A DNA stretch of 64,000 bases from CAMEON01 sp045531965 (GCA_045531965.1 JAZSFA010000045.1:1-64000); one strand, 5' to 3'; shown: positions 17,856 to 27,199, numbered from the stretch's first letter. The notes: generated by a model from the sequence alone, not told the origin. Translations and numbers: made by a program.

Positions 17856-18782
17856 TCATTTAGCCTTGACACCGACACCGGTACGATACCATGTAACCAT
17901 GATCATCGGATCCAAAGAAAACTCAACGGTGGCGTCATCTATGACAGTTGAGGCGGGGAGTTCAAGGAAGCAAAGACGGACATACGCTGTACCGTCTTCA
18001 TAGCGTCCGTTATCCTGCCAATGCAAGGTGTGGGTGGAGGTTCGTCCGTCGGAAAAGGTGATACGGGCAGTGCCTGTTTCGGCAGGAGAGACATAGCTGA
18101 CCTTGGAAAAACTAACGGTTTGGGTATAACATAATTCGATCCAAAACCGTCTCAGGGATTCGTTTTCAATATAATCGCCCGTAGTACTTCCCATGGCGGT
18201 TAAAGTAACTTGATATTCTTCTGATTGATAGATGATCTGAGGAGGGATGGCGCGGTCACTTAGGCGAAGCGATATGGTGCGTTCTGTGTCTGTCAACACA
18301 GTGGACGAGCTGTCAAAATTATGAAGCTCTTCCAAATATGCGTTATGAGGATCGATCAAGTAGGGAAGGAAGCCCGTATAATGGGCAACCAAAAAAGCAA
18401 CGATTAGCACCCAGAGAAGCAAGACAAGTATGGTGACCGTGTTTTTCTTACGTTTGATTAGGGTATTGGTGGTCTCTTGACTTCTGCGTTTTCTTTGTTT
18501 TCGAGGTGAGGTCGTTTCTATTTTGCTTTTTTGTTTGCCTAACTGCTCATCCACAATTGATTGGCAGAAGCCGGCAATGCCGCCTTGGGGAAAAATCTCG
18601 GCGATAGGCATACCGCGCTGTTGCGCTTCCAAAAGCAGAGCTTCTGCTTGGATCAATATCGTCCATAAAGCATCTCCCTCAGGAAGACTCTCCATGAGTT
18701 GGGCGGAGATGATCTCCATCGTACGACGATAGTCACCTGTCAATTCAAGACCTGAGGAAGAGGGGAAACCCTTGGATGCCAT
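17856..18782 (-). CDS. Membrane protein with DUF1048-like N-terminal domain
   Basis: Protein of 308 residues. Residues 15-80 resemble the helical DUF1048 family (a conserved YRR...I...L..LPEG start and GGIAGFCQSIVDE end). A basic linker follows at 85-113, then a single membrane helix at 114-135. The C-terminal 170 residues are beta-rich and probably extracellular. AAGGAGGTG sits before the ATG at 18782, which is why an upstream in-frame ATG was rejected. The next gene, a large lipoprotein, begins 37 bases downstream. DUF1048-type proteins often sit near PadR regulators, but none is here. The function is unknown; a membrane-bound sensor or anchor is one possibility. Confidence 0.6.
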   Translation of the reverse strand: MASKGFPSSSGLELTGDYRRTMEIISAQLMESLPEGDALWTILIQAEALLLEAQQRGMPIAEIFPQGGIAGFCQSIVDEQLGKQKSKIETTSPRKQRKRRSQETTNTLIKRKKNTVTILVLLLWVLIVAFLVAHYTGFLPYLIDPHNAYLEELHNFDSSSTVLTDTERTISLRLSDRAIPPQIIYQSEEYQVTLTAMGSTTGDYIENESLRRFWIELCYTQTVSFSKVSYVSPAETGTARITFSDGRTSTHTLHWQDNGRYEDGTAYVRLCFLELPASTVIDDATVEFSLDPMIMVTWYRTGVGVKAK

Positions 18783-18884
18783 AGCACCTCCTTGTCTTCC
18801 GCACAAATTGTTGAACTTGCGGAAATGTTTTTTCAATCGAAAAGTTGAAGGACAAACATGGTTAAATATGCCGCAGGATCTTTT

Positions 18885-21455
18885 TTAATGTGCCTCGAAC
18901 CATGTTTTCCCCATGTGAGCTTCTACGTCCAGGGGCACCGATAATTTGACGGCATTTTCCATCTCCTCCTTGAGAAGCGTCAACGCCTGTTCGGCACAAT
19001 CTCTGTGGGCATCCAAAATCAGCTCGTCGTGGACCTGGAGAATGAGCTTGGCATCCAAACTACTTTCGGAAAGCCGCTTGTGCACACGAACCATAGCGAT
19101 TTTGATGATGTCGGCGGCGGTACCCTGAATGGGGGAGTTCATGGCTACACGTTCACCAAATTTTTTGCGCATTTTGTTGGATTCTGCCAGCTCGGGAATG
19201 AATCTCCGGCGTCCCAATTCGGTGGTCACATAACCTTGATCGTAAGCTGTCTGAATGATGTCCTTCAAATACTTATCGATCTGTGGATAAGAGTGGAGAT
19301 AACTCTCAATATAGGATTTTGCCTCAGTGCGGGAGATGTGCAGATCCTCGGCGAGCGAGAAGTCACCCATCCCGTACATGATGCCGAAGTTGACCGCTTT
19401 GGCTTTCTTTCTAAGCTCAATAGTCACCGCTTCTGGAGGTACACCAAAGACGCGGGATGCCGTGTCGGTGTGGATGTCAAAGCCGCCTAAGAACGCAGAA
19501 CGCATGGCGTCGTCGCCCGCAATGGCCGCCAAAAGGCGAAGCTCGATCTGGGAGTAATCTGCGTCGATCAGCACACGGTCAGGGGCGGATGCCACGAAAA
19601 AGCGGCGCAATTCCCGCCCAAGCTCGGTACGGATGGGGATGTTTTGTAGGTTAGGCTCAGCCGAAGACAGGCGTCCTGTGGCGGTACCCGTCTGCTTGAA
19701 GGTGGTATGGACACGTCCCTCGCCGTCGGCTACTTTGAGCAATCCATCCACGTATGTGGACTTCAGTTTGGTTACCTGACGGTACTCCAGAATATCCTCG
19801 ATGATGGGGTGATATTTCTTTAGTTTTTCCAGCACTTCGGCGCTCGTGGAGTATCCTGTTTTGGTCTTCTTGTCGGTGGGGAGCATCAGCTCTTCAAAAA
19901 GCACCTCACCCAGCTGTTTTGGGGAATTGATGTTGAATGCCCGACCGGCATAGGTGAAGATGCGGGATTCGAGGTCTGTAGCTAATGTGTCCAAGACCAA
20001 GCCGTAGGCTTGAATGGCTTCACGTTCCACTTTAAATCCGATCAACTCCATATCGCAAAGCACGGCGCACAGAGGCATCTCAATGTCAAAGAAGACCTTT
20101 TCCTGTTTCGTGTTTTTCAGATCAGCCAAAAGAGGGGAGTAAAGATCGTAGATATATCCAACCGTAGCGATCTCCTCTCGGGGGGATTCCCCAAGGAAGG
20201 CGATACACAGGCGATCAAGGTCAAAACCTCCCATACCCGCATTGATGACGTAAGCCGCCAGCATCACGTCAAAACTACAGCCGCGGTATTCGATTCCCAT
20301 AGCGGAGAGCTGTTTGTAAAGGCTCTTGGCATCATAGGTGACAATTTCATGACCCGCGTTGGACAGGAAAGCAGACAACGCCGCCCCATCGAGCGTGTTG
20401 CAGATATAACCCTCCTTGCCGTCCCATAGAGTCAGTACCCCTTGCTCATTCAGATGAAAGGCGTATCTGCCTGCGGGCAGGGATGGGAGTGTGTTGCTTT
20501 TCAAAGACTTTAAATCTGATATGAGGCAGACTGTCTTTTCAGCGGCAGGCGTTTCGGCTTCCACACTTGCCTCGATGGGACTTTTCTCGCTGTGAAGCTC
20601 AAACCGCTTGATGAAGCCGGAAAACTCGTACTTCACGCACAATTCGTACAAAGCTGTCTTGTCCATGGGATGGCAGGTCAGATCCTCTAAGGACAGCCCC
20701 AAGGGAGCCTCGCGGCAAATGCGAGCCAAGTTTTGAGAGAGATAGGCGCTGTCTTTGCCATCTTCCAACTTTTTGCGTACCGAGGGGGTATGCTTGGCGG
20801 TGGGTAATGTTTCGTAGATGCCGTCAAGAGATCCGAACTCCGAAATCAGCTTGAGGGCGGTTTTCTCGCCGATGCCGGGGACACCGGGGATGTTGTCTGA
20901 GCTGTCGCCCATGAGGGCTTTGACGTCCACAAACTGATCGGGGCGGACACCGTATTTTTCCATAAAAGCCGTTTCGTCCATAAGCTTGGTCTCGGTGTTG
21001 CCCGCCAATAGAACGTGGGACGTGGCACTGATGAGTTGGAGAGAGTCCTTGTCTCCCGTCAAGACGTAAGCTTCGCAAAGCTCATCGCATTTTTCTGCCA
21101 TGTTTACCAGCGTGCCGAGAATATCGTCTGCCTCGTAGCCGGGGCAATCCAGGACGTTGAGACCCAAAGCCTCGGACAGAGGGCGGGAGGCGGGCATCTG
21201 CTCACGAAGCTCCTCTGGCATGGCATGACGACCTGCCTTGTAGTCGTCATACATCTTGTGACGGAAGGTGGGCTCTTTTAAGTCGTAAGCAATGACGGCG
21301 TAGTCGGGCTTGATCGCTTCCAACTGTTTAGTGATCACGTTAACGAGACCGTACAGGGCGTTGGTGTGGAAGCCTTCTCGGTTGGTGAGCAGACGGATAC
21401 CGTAGAAGGATCGGTTCAAGATACTGTTGCCATCGATGCAAAGTAATTTTTTCAT
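18885..21455 (-). CDS. polA: DNA polymerase I
   Basis: Repair and Okazaki-fragment-processing polymerase, 856 residues. Residues 1-290 are the 5'-3' exonuclease, with YEADDILGTL and GDSSDNIPGVPGIGEKTA. Residues about 310-480 are the 3'-5' exonuclease fold, but the DxE motif reads HLN and only a later DVMLAAY aspartate survives, so proofreading is probably lost, as in Bacillus and Thermus enzymes. The polymerase domain shows motif A (DADYSQIELR), motif B (KAKAVNFGIMYG) and motif C (QVHDEL). The start has a GGAG site and a consensus promoter. Divergent from the ComEC-like gene. Confidence 0.97.
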   Translation of the reverse strand: MKKLLCIDGNSILNRSFYGIRLLTNREGFHTNALYGLVNVITKQLEAIKPDYAVIAYDLKEPTFRHKMYDDYKAGRHAMPEELREQMPASRPLSEALGLNVLDCPGYEADDILGTLVNMAEKCDELCEAYVLTGDKDSLQLISATSHVLLAGNTETKLMDETAFMEKYGVRPDQFVDVKALMGDSSDNIPGVPGIGEKTALKLISEFGSLDGIYETLPTAKHTPSVRKKLEDGKDSAYLSQNLARICREAPLGLSLEDLTCHPMDKTALYELCVKYEFSGFIKRFELHSEKSPIEASVEAETPAAEKTVCLISDLKSLKSNTLPSLPAGRYAFHLNEQGVLTLWDGKEGYICNTLDGAALSAFLSNAGHEIVTYDAKSLYKQLSAMGIEYRGCSFDVMLAAYVINAGMGGFDLDRLCIAFLGESPREEIATVGYIYDLYSPLLADLKNTKQEKVFFDIEMPLCAVLCDMELIGFKVEREAIQAYGLVLDTLATDLESRIFTYAGRAFNINSPKQLGEVLFEELMLPTDKKTKTGYSTSAEVLEKLKKYHPIIEDILEYRQVTKLKSTYVDGLLKVADGEGRVHTTFKQTGTATGRLSSAEPNLQNIPIRTELGRELRRFFVASAPDRVLIDADYSQIELRLLAAIAGDDAMRSAFLGGFDIHTDTASRVFGVPPEAVTIELRKKAKAVNFGIMYGMGDFSLAEDLHISRTEAKSYIESYLHSYPQIDKYLKDIIQTAYDQGYVTTELGRRRFIPELAESNKMRKKFGERVAMNSPIQGTAADIIKIAMVRVHKRLSESSLDAKLILQVHDELILDAHRDCAEQALTLLKEEMENAVKLSVPLDVEAHMGKTWFEAH

Positions 21456-21526
21456 GTGGATGCACTCCGTTGGTTGTTTTGACTATAATCATACTTAAAT
21501 AATAATGATAATAATATACCTTGTAC

Positions 21527-21555
21527 AGTATACCACGAAAGGGGGTATTTGTCAA
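21527..21555 (-). promoter_or_regulatory. Promoter of polA
   Basis: Read on the minus strand: TTGACA at 21555-21550, a 17-base spacer, and TATACT at 21532-21527, about 70 bases upstream of the polA start codon. Confidence 0.85.
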
Positions 21556-21591
21556 GGGAAAAGGCGGACAATCATTTATCTTTGTTTTCTC

Positions 21592-21620
21592 TTGAAATTC
21601 TTCCGCAAATGTGTTATAAT
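21592..21620 (+). promoter_or_regulatory. Promoter of the ComEC-like hydrolase gene
   Basis: TTGAAA at 21592-21597, a 17-base spacer, and TATAAT at 21615-21620. The start codon is at 21656. Confidence 0.87.
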
Positions 21621-21655
21621 AGAGGCAGAAAAAAACGAATTAAAGAGGTGAGTAC

Positions 21656-22555
21656 ATGGCTTACAAAAAGAGAAGAAAAAAGAAGTACGGTGTTATAACC
21701 TTTACGTTGGCAATCATCGTAGCTTTACTGGTTTTCTTGTATTCTCAAGGTTATTTGGATGGTGTTTTCGGTCAAAAAGCGCCGCCTGCGCCCGTCGAAG
21801 GTCAAGCGGAATTTCATTTTATTGACGTGGGTCAAGGCGATGCTGCCCTGATTCGAACATCAGCGGGAAACGTATTGATTGACGCGGGAACCAACGACGC
21901 GGAGGAAGAGCTGGTCGCTTATCTCAAAGCCGAAGGAATTACCGAGTTGGCATATGCGATCTTCACCCATCCTCACGAAGACCATATCGGCGGCGCGGAT
22001 GCGGTTTTGGATTACTGTGAAGTAAAAAATGTGATTTTGCCTGACGTGACAACCAACACGGTCGTCTATACCCGCATGATGGATGCTGTCGAAGCCGAAG
22101 GGGCTACCGTGATTATCGCTGTTCCTGAAGCGGTTTATACCGTAGGCGATCTAAAATTGACTATCCTCGCGCCGATTGGCAAGGACTATGCCGATATGAA
22201 TAATACAAGTGTGGTACTACGCGCGGATTTCGGCGGTTCTTCCGTCCTGTACACGGGTGATGCTGAAGACGTGTCCGAAGAAGAAATGCTGGAGCGCTAC
22301 CGCTTGAACGGTAAACTGGACTGCGATCTTCTCAAAGTCGGTCACCACGGTTCGGAAAATTCTTCCACTGAAGCGTTTCTTGACGTAGTAACACCTGAAC
22401 TGGCGGTTATTTCTTGTGGGGAAGGGAATAAATACGGTCACCCCACACAGGAGACACTTGCCCGGCTTAACGAAAGACAGGTTACTTACTGGCGTACAGA
22501 TCTGTTGGGCTCGATCGTTGTCATCAGCGATGGAGAAACCCTCATAAAGGAATAA
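21656..22555 (+). CDS. ComEC/Rec2-like metallo-beta-lactamase-fold hydrolase
   Basis: Protein of 299 residues anchored by one N-terminal helix at about residues 14-32, with the rest predicted outside the membrane. FHFIDVGQGD and LIDAG are typical of the hydrolase domain of the competence protein ComEC. The metal-binding motif is HPHEDHIGG near residues 103-111, with further ligands in YTGDAED and KVGHHGS. Stand-alone proteins of this type are common in Clostridia; they lack the channel part of ComEC. Suggested activities are nuclease or phosphodiesterase, not proven. AAGAGGTG precedes the start. A long hairpin follows the stop. Confidence 0.88.
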   Translation: MAYKKRRKKKYGVITFTLAIIVALLVFLYSQGYLDGVFGQKAPPAPVEGQAEFHFIDVGQGDAALIRTSAGNVLIDAGTNDAEEELVAYLKAEGITELAYAIFTHPHEDHIGGADAVLDYCEVKNVILPDVTTNTVVYTRMMDAVEAEGATVIIAVPEAVYTVGDLKLTILAPIGKDYADMNNTSVVLRADFGGSSVLYTGDAEDVSEEEMLERYRLNGKLDCDLLKVGHHGSENSSTEAFLDVVTPELAVISCGEGNKYGHPTQETLARLNERQVTYWRTDLLGSIVVISDGETLIKE

Positions 22556-22562
22556 AACATGA

Positions 22563-22610
22563 CCTTGGGTGTATTGCACAACTTTGTGTTAATATACCCA
22601 AGGCTTCTTT
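22563..22610 (+). terminator. Terminator-like hairpin after the ComEC-like gene
   Basis: CCTTGGGTGTATT (22563-22575) pairs with AATATACCCAAGG (22591-22603) with one wobble pair, continuing into a CACA/TGTG inner stem. It is followed by a pyrimidine-rich CTTCTTTCTGT rather than a pure T-run. Confidence 0.65.
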
Positions 22611-22708
22611 CTGTCTGCTGTTTGGCGTTTTTGTGCTTTCGTGCAGACAAAAATAATACCAAATTGTAAATAATGACACCTTTCTTGAAGAAAATCACAA
22701 AAAAGCTG

Positions 22709-22737
22709 TTGACAGATTGGTGAATTTGTGGTATATT
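22709..22737 (+). promoter_or_regulatory. Promoter of rsmE
   Basis: TTGACA at 22709-22714, a 17-base spacer, and TATATT at 22732-22737. The leader to the rsmE start at 22868 is about 125 bases and shows no recognised regulatory RNA. Confidence 0.85.
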
Positions 22738-22867
22738 AATATGCGAAATCATGTCAATAGCTTTGTGAATTGTCACCATACCATCAAATATGCCACAAGG
22801 GTTCTCGGATTTGTTCCTGAGAAGATGCTCCAAACCTACGGCAGACAGTAAAGGAGGCAGAAAGAGT

Positions 22868-23632
22868 ATGCCGCGTTTTTTTGTCTCAATGTCAGCTTTT
22901 TCGGGGGATACCGTCACGCTTTCCGGAGATGATGCTCATCATATCGCGTATTCCCTCCGCCTTGCCGCGGGAGAACATATCTCGGTTTGCTGTGATGGCT
23001 TGGTATACGACTGTATTCTCGAAGCTTTTTCTTCTGAAAAGAATCATCCTTGGGTGACGGCGAGAATCTGTCAAACATCCCCTGCCGACACCGAGCCGCC
23101 CTATGAAGCCCGCCTATATCAGGCGCTGCCGAAGGGGGATAAACTGGATACCATCATTCAGAAGTCGGTAGAATGCGGTGTTGCCCGTGTAATTCCGTTT
23201 GAAAGCAGTCGATGCATTGCTCGAGCCAAGCCCGAAGCGGAAGCTCGGAAGACAGAAAGACGGCAACGTATCGCCGAAGAAGCAGCAAAACAATGTGGCA
23301 GAGGGATCATTCCGTCTGTGACTTCCACCATATCATTTGAAATGATGTTGGAGGAAGCCGCTACCGCCGATCTTGTGCTGTTTTGCTATGAAGCTGAAGG
23401 AACACGCCCCTTACCGAGTGTGCTAAAGGAGCGATTGCCTTTTATATCGTCTGATGCACCTCGCCCTACCATCGCTGTGATAGTCGGTTCTGAAGGTGGT
23501 TTTTCTCCCGAGGAAGCTACTGAAGCTGCCCGTAAAGGCTTTACTATGGTCGGTTTGGGCAAACGTATTCTGAGATGCGAAACCGCACCTGCCTTTGCGC
23601 TCGGGTGCTTGTCTTACCAATATGAGCTTTAA
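22868..23632 (+). CDS. rsmE: 16S rRNA (uracil-1498-N3)-methyltransferase
   Basis: Methylates U1498 of 16S rRNA in the 30S subunit using S-adenosylmethionine; 254 residues. The N-terminal PUA-like part contains DDAHHIAYSLRL. The SPOUT domain carries IVGSEGGFSPEE and the knot motif LGKRILRCETA, the two signatures of RsmE. AAAGGAGG at 22851-22858 fixes the ATG at 22868, against an upstream in-frame start at 22790. In many Firmicutes rsmE follows dnaJ-prmA; here it has its own promoter and neither neighbour. Confidence 0.95.
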   Translation: MPRFFVSMSAFSGDTVTLSGDDAHHIAYSLRLAAGEHISVCCDGLVYDCILEAFSSEKNHPWVTARICQTSPADTEPPYEARLYQALPKGDKLDTIIQKSVECGVARVIPFESSRCIARAKPEAEARKTERRQRIAEEAAKQCGRGIIPSVTSTISFEMMLEEAATADLVLFCYEAEGTRPLPSVLKERLPFISSDAPRPTIAVIVGSEGGFSPEEATEAARKGFTMVGLGKRILRCETAPAFALGCLSYQYEL

Positions 23633-23728
23633 TACCCCCCGCTATGTACCTACCCGTTTTGTACCCAATGTCGCCGTCGGGCGAAAAATATATTTAAGGA
23701 TAGATATTAAAAAAGAGAGGTATCATTT

Positions 23729-24814
23729 ATGTCCAACAGACTGTTTCAAAGCGTTATCCATCAAATGAAGGATATCATTGACCGTACCATCGGTGTCGTT
23801 GACGAGACCGGCGTGGTCATTGCTTGCTCCGAACTTGTGAAGATCGGTGAGGTGAGACAGAATATCCGGGATGAAATGGCATATGCCACCGATATGTTTG
23901 TTTCGGGTGGCTATACGTATCGTCCTCTGACCAATGGTGTCAAGCGAGAGTACGTTATTTTTGTGGAGGGTGATGATGGCGAGGCTGACAGAACGTCCCG
24001 CCTGCTTTCTGTTGCGCTCAGCAACATCAAGAATCTATACGATGAAAAGTATGACAAGAGCTCTTTCATCAAGAACATTATCCTTGATAACATCCTGCCC
24101 TCGGATATTTACATCAAGTCCAAGGAGTTGCATTTCAATGCAGAAGAATCCCGCATTGTTTTCTTGATCAAGTTCTATGGCAAGACTGACATGATGCCCT
24201 TTGAAATGCTTCAAAATATGTTCCCCGACAAGACTCGCGATTATGTGATCAGCGTGGGCGAACATGATATCGTGCTGGTCAAGGAAGTCAAGCCAGGCTC
24301 GGAAAACCGCGAGATGGAAAAGATTGCCACCAATATCGTGGATACCCTTTCCTCCGAATTCTACACCAAGGTTTCTATCGGTGTGTCCACTATCGTGGAT
24401 AACATCAAGGATTTGGCGAGAGCTTATAAAGAAGCTCAGATCGCGTTGGATGTCGGTAAGGTGTTTGAGAATGAAAAGAACGTGGTCAGCTATGAAAACC
24501 TGGGCATCGGTCGTCTGATTTATCAGTTGCCTACCACCCTCTGCGAGATGTTCCTGCAAGAGGTCTTCAAGAAGGGTAGTCTGGAGTCTCTCGACCGCGA
24601 GACTCTCATGACCATCCAGTGCTTCTTTGAGAACAACCTCAACGTGTCCGAGACCTCCAGAAAGCTCTTTGTCCACCGTAATACCTTGGTGTACCGTTTG
24701 GAAAAGATCCGCAAACTAACCGGTCTTGATCTTCGTGAGTTTGAGCATGCCATTACCTTTAAGGTAGCGCTCATGGTTAAGAAGTATCTATCTTCCAAGA
24801 ATAACAAATATTGA
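23729..24814 (+). CDS. PucR/CdaR-family transcriptional regulator
   Basis: Putative DNA-binding regulator of 361 residues. Residues 1-110 match the sugar-diacid-recognition type sensor of CdaR (a conserved GVVDETGVVIACS start). The middle has the GGDEF-like fold usual in this family (FYTKVSIGVST near residues 210-220). The C-terminal helix-turn-helix reads NVSETSRKLFVHRNTLVYRLEKI, which is the PucR C-terminal domain. The ligand is unknown. No sugar-diacid or purine genes lie beside it; the next gene is an S41 protease, 133 bases on. AGAGAGG precedes the ATG. Confidence 0.88.
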   Translation: MSNRLFQSVIHQMKDIIDRTIGVVDETGVVIACSELVKIGEVRQNIRDEMAYATDMFVSGGYTYRPLTNGVKREYVIFVEGDDGEADRTSRLLSVALSNIKNLYDEKYDKSSFIKNIILDNILPSDIYIKSKELHFNAEESRIVFLIKFYGKTDMMPFEMLQNMFPDKTRDYVISVGEHDIVLVKEVKPGSENREMEKIATNIVDTLSSEFYTKVSIGVSTIVDNIKDLARAYKEAQIALDVGKVFENEKNVVSYENLGIGRLIYQLPTTLCEMFLQEVFKKGSLESLDRETLMTIQCFFENNLNVSETSRKLFVHRNTLVYRLEKIRKLTGLDLREFEHAITFKVALMVKKYLSSKNNKY

Positions 24815-24947
24815 TCCTGACCTCAACGTTTGAAGGTGTACGCCCTTGTATAAAAAAGCGTGCCTGTCGCATAAAATGTTATGAGACGAGCCTATGGTGA
24901 GTTATGCCCATAGGAAATAGTAGTAATTATAGAGGTACAGATCCCGA

Positions 24948-26561
24948 ATGAAAAAATACGATTACCGAGTGGAGGGTGTCTTTCACGTTGACGAAAACGA
25001 TCCGACACCCTACAAAAAACTGAACGCCGCGCTGTGTGAGATCCCTATGGTGGAAAGTGCTACCGTCCATGGTAAAGGCTCTAACGTGACCAGCGTGACG
25101 GTGACCTATAAGAGCCAACTGTCTGCCGACGATCTGACGGCTGTGGAAGCGATTCTGTCATCTTGTCTTGCAAAATATGGGCTGACACTGGAGACCCCCG
25201 CACTGTCGGAAACCTATGTAACGTCTCCAGCCCCAAAACAAGGTAAAACAGTTCCCTTGATGGCAGCTGTAGGCGCGATGATCACAGCGGTGATTCTTGC
25301 TGTGCTTTGCACCTTTTCCGTCATGACCATGACAGAAAATCGAAAAGACGATATGACCGTGGTGGAAGGGACAGGCGAATCTGAAGAAAGCCCTTACGAG
25401 CTTCTTGATTTCTTGGATGATTTGTTTGCCCAAGCCTCTCCTCATGAGATCGATCGTGAAATTCTCATGGAATCCGTGCTTGATGCCTATATGGAAGCGA
25501 CAGGGGATCGTTATGCTGAGTATTATACCCCGGAGGAATACGCCAGTTTAACCAACGATCAGAACGGAGAGATGTATGGCGTGGGTATCCAGGTGGTCAA
25601 CGGAAATGCCATGGTTAACGGTGAGGATGTTTCTGCTATTGTCATTGCTTACGTTTTTGTCGGCTCTCCGGCAGAGGCCGCAGGGCTTCTCCCCGGTGAT
25701 GCCATCATTTACGTAGGCAAGGAGGAAGAAAAACAAGCCGTATCGGACTTGGGCTATACCCAAGCTATGGCGCTTTTGGCGGGTGAAGAAGGGACGCTTT
25801 GCGAATTTTCCGTCTACCGTCAGCAAACAGGTGAAGAACTGGCTTTTTCTATCGAACGAAAAAAGATTACGACCATGTCTGTGACCTATAGTGTTTGTGC
25901 CACAGATGCCGAGGTGGGTGTCATCCGTCTCATCGAATTTGATAACACCACACCGTCTCAGCTGACAGCCGCGATTGAGGCGCTGAAGGCTGAAGGATGC
26001 CAATCTTTTGTTTTTGATTTGCGCGGGAATCCGGGAGGGCTGCTTACCTCTGTGGTGGACGTGCTGACCTTCTTTTTGAACGAAGGGGACGTTATCCTTA
26101 CCGCCAAGGATAAGTATGACCGGGTGGAGACCATCAAGGTTGGCTCTCCTGACGATAAGGGTATGTTGACCAGCGGTTTGGGGACACTGACTGCCGAAGA
26201 TATCGGTAAGTATAAGGACTTGAATTTTACGGTTCTGGTCAATGAATATTCCGCCTCTGCCGCCGAACTCTTTACGGCAAACATCCGTGATTATCAACTG
26301 GGAAAAATCGTGGGCACGACGACGTATGGAAAAGGCTCTATGCAGACGACCTACCCGCTGTCCTACTATGGGTTTGATGGCGCGATCAAGCTGACTGTCA
26401 AGTTCTATTTCCCTCCCTGCGGAGAAGGCTATGACGGTATTGGCATTATTCCCGATCACGTTGTAGAGCTTTCAGAGGAGGCGAAGAAGGTTAATATCAA
26501 TATTCTACCTCATGAAAAAGACAATCAATTGCAAGAAGCCATCAAACATTTGAAACCTTAA
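24948..26561 (+). CDS. S41-family C-terminal processing protease with cytosolic N-terminal domain
   Basis: Membrane-anchored serine protease of 537 residues, CtpA/CtpB-like. Residues 1-80 form an alpha/beta domain (YRVEGVFHV ... VTSVTVTYKS) resembling a heavy-metal-associated ferredoxin-like fold without its CxxC. A membrane helix follows at about 101-126. The extracytoplasmic part has a PDZ domain (about 205-300, with GSPAEAAGLLPGD) and a peptidase domain with FDLRGNPGG, the nucleophile region EYSASAAEL near 433-441, and the general-base lysine in YGKGSMQ near 464. The intracellular domain is not usual in the family. The likely role is regulated cleavage of envelope or spore proteins. greA begins 35 bases after the stop. 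Confidence 0.9.
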   Translation: MKKYDYRVEGVFHVDENDPTPYKKLNAALCEIPMVESATVHGKGSNVTSVTVTYKSQLSADDLTAVEAILSSCLAKYGLTLETPALSETYVTSPAPKQGKTVPLMAAVGAMITAVILAVLCTFSVMTMTENRKDDMTVVEGTGESEESPYELLDFLDDLFAQASPHEIDREILMESVLDAYMEATGDRYAEYYTPEEYASLTNDQNGEMYGVGIQVVNGNAMVNGEDVSAIVIAYVFVGSPAEAAGLLPGDAIIYVGKEEEKQAVSDLGYTQAMALLAGEEGTLCEFSVYRQQTGEELAFSIERKKITTMSVTYSVCATDAEVGVIRLIEFDNTTPSQLTAAIEALKAEGCQSFVFDLRGNPGGLLTSVVDVLTFFLNEGDVILTAKDKYDRVETIKVGSPDDKGMLTSGLGTLTAEDIGKYKDLNFTVLVNEYSASAAELFTANIRDYQLGKIVGTTTYGKGSMQTTYPLSYYGFDGAIKLTVKFYFPPCGEGYDGIGIIPDHVVELSEEAKKVNINILPHEKDNQLQEAIKHLKP

Positions 26562-26596
26562 AATTCATTTATATCGCTATACAAAGGAGAATTATC

Positions 26597-27088
26597 ATGC
26601 CTGAGAATAAGCAAATGTATACACCCCAAGGTTACCAGGAATTGGTTGACGAGCTGGAATATCTGCGGGGCAAACGAAGAGAAGAGATCCGTGAGCAGAT
26701 TGCTATCGCCAGAGGTTTCGGTGACCTTTCCGAGAACGCGGAATATGATGAGGCAAGAAACGAACAGGCGAAGGTAGAAGCTCGAATTAAGGAACTGGAA
26801 TCTTTGGTAGAAAACGCTATCGTGGTAGACGAGAACGTACTGGATGCCAGCATCGTCAGTTTGGGGTCGGTGGTTCATCTTCATGATGACGATGAAGACG
26901 AGGACCTGGTATACTATATCGTCGGTTCCAACGAAGTATCCCCCATTGAGCATAAGATTTCGGATATGTCTCCCATCGGTCATGCCCTCATGGGCAAACG
27001 CAAGGGCGACAAGGTTGTGGTCGAAGTTCCCATGGGCGAGCTTCACTTTACCGTAACCGAGGTCGATCGCGCCAATAAGAAGGACTGA
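26597..27088 (+). CDS. greA: Transcription elongation factor GreA
   Basis: Rescues backtracked RNA polymerase by stimulating its intrinsic transcript cleavage; 163 residues, the normal length. The N-terminal coiled coil contains the family signature RGFGDLSENAEYDEAR, whose D and E residues reach the polymerase active site. The C-terminal FKBP-like domain ends in FTVTEVD. A CAAAGGAG site precedes the start. A strong hairpin terminator follows. Confidence 0.97.
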   Translation: MPENKQMYTPQGYQELVDELEYLRGKRREEIREQIAIARGFGDLSENAEYDEARNEQAKVEARIKELESLVENAIVVDENVLDASIVSLGSVVHLHDDDEDEDLVYYIVGSNEVSPIEHKISDMSPIGHALMGKRKGDKVVVEVPMGELHFTVTEVDRANKKD

Positions 27089-27103
27089 TTATAGCTAAAT
27101 ATC

Positions 27104-27176
27104 AACGGCTGTCATCCATGGAGGTGTCGGTAAACCGTTAGGGTGATCGATGCGTTGTCATAGGACAGCCGTTTTT
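27104..27176 (+). terminator. Terminator of greA with long structured apical region
   Basis: AACGGCTGTC (27104-27113) pairs perfectly with GACAGCCGTT (27163-27172), followed by TTTTT. The enclosed 49 bases are much longer than a normal loop and contain an inner CGGT-AA-ACCG hairpin plus ATGGAGGTGTCGGTAAACCG ending in TAG, which reads as an eight-codon frame. The T-run ends 24 bases before the next start codon. Confidence 0.75.
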
Positions 27177-27199
27177 TGATGCGGGAAGGAAAGTTTTTT

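Noticed and set aside
24815..24947. Riboswitch or terminator between the PucR-type gene and the S41 protease
   Set aside because: Only a weak mismatched stem (GTCGCATAA/TTATGAGAC) is present, without a T-run or known motif.
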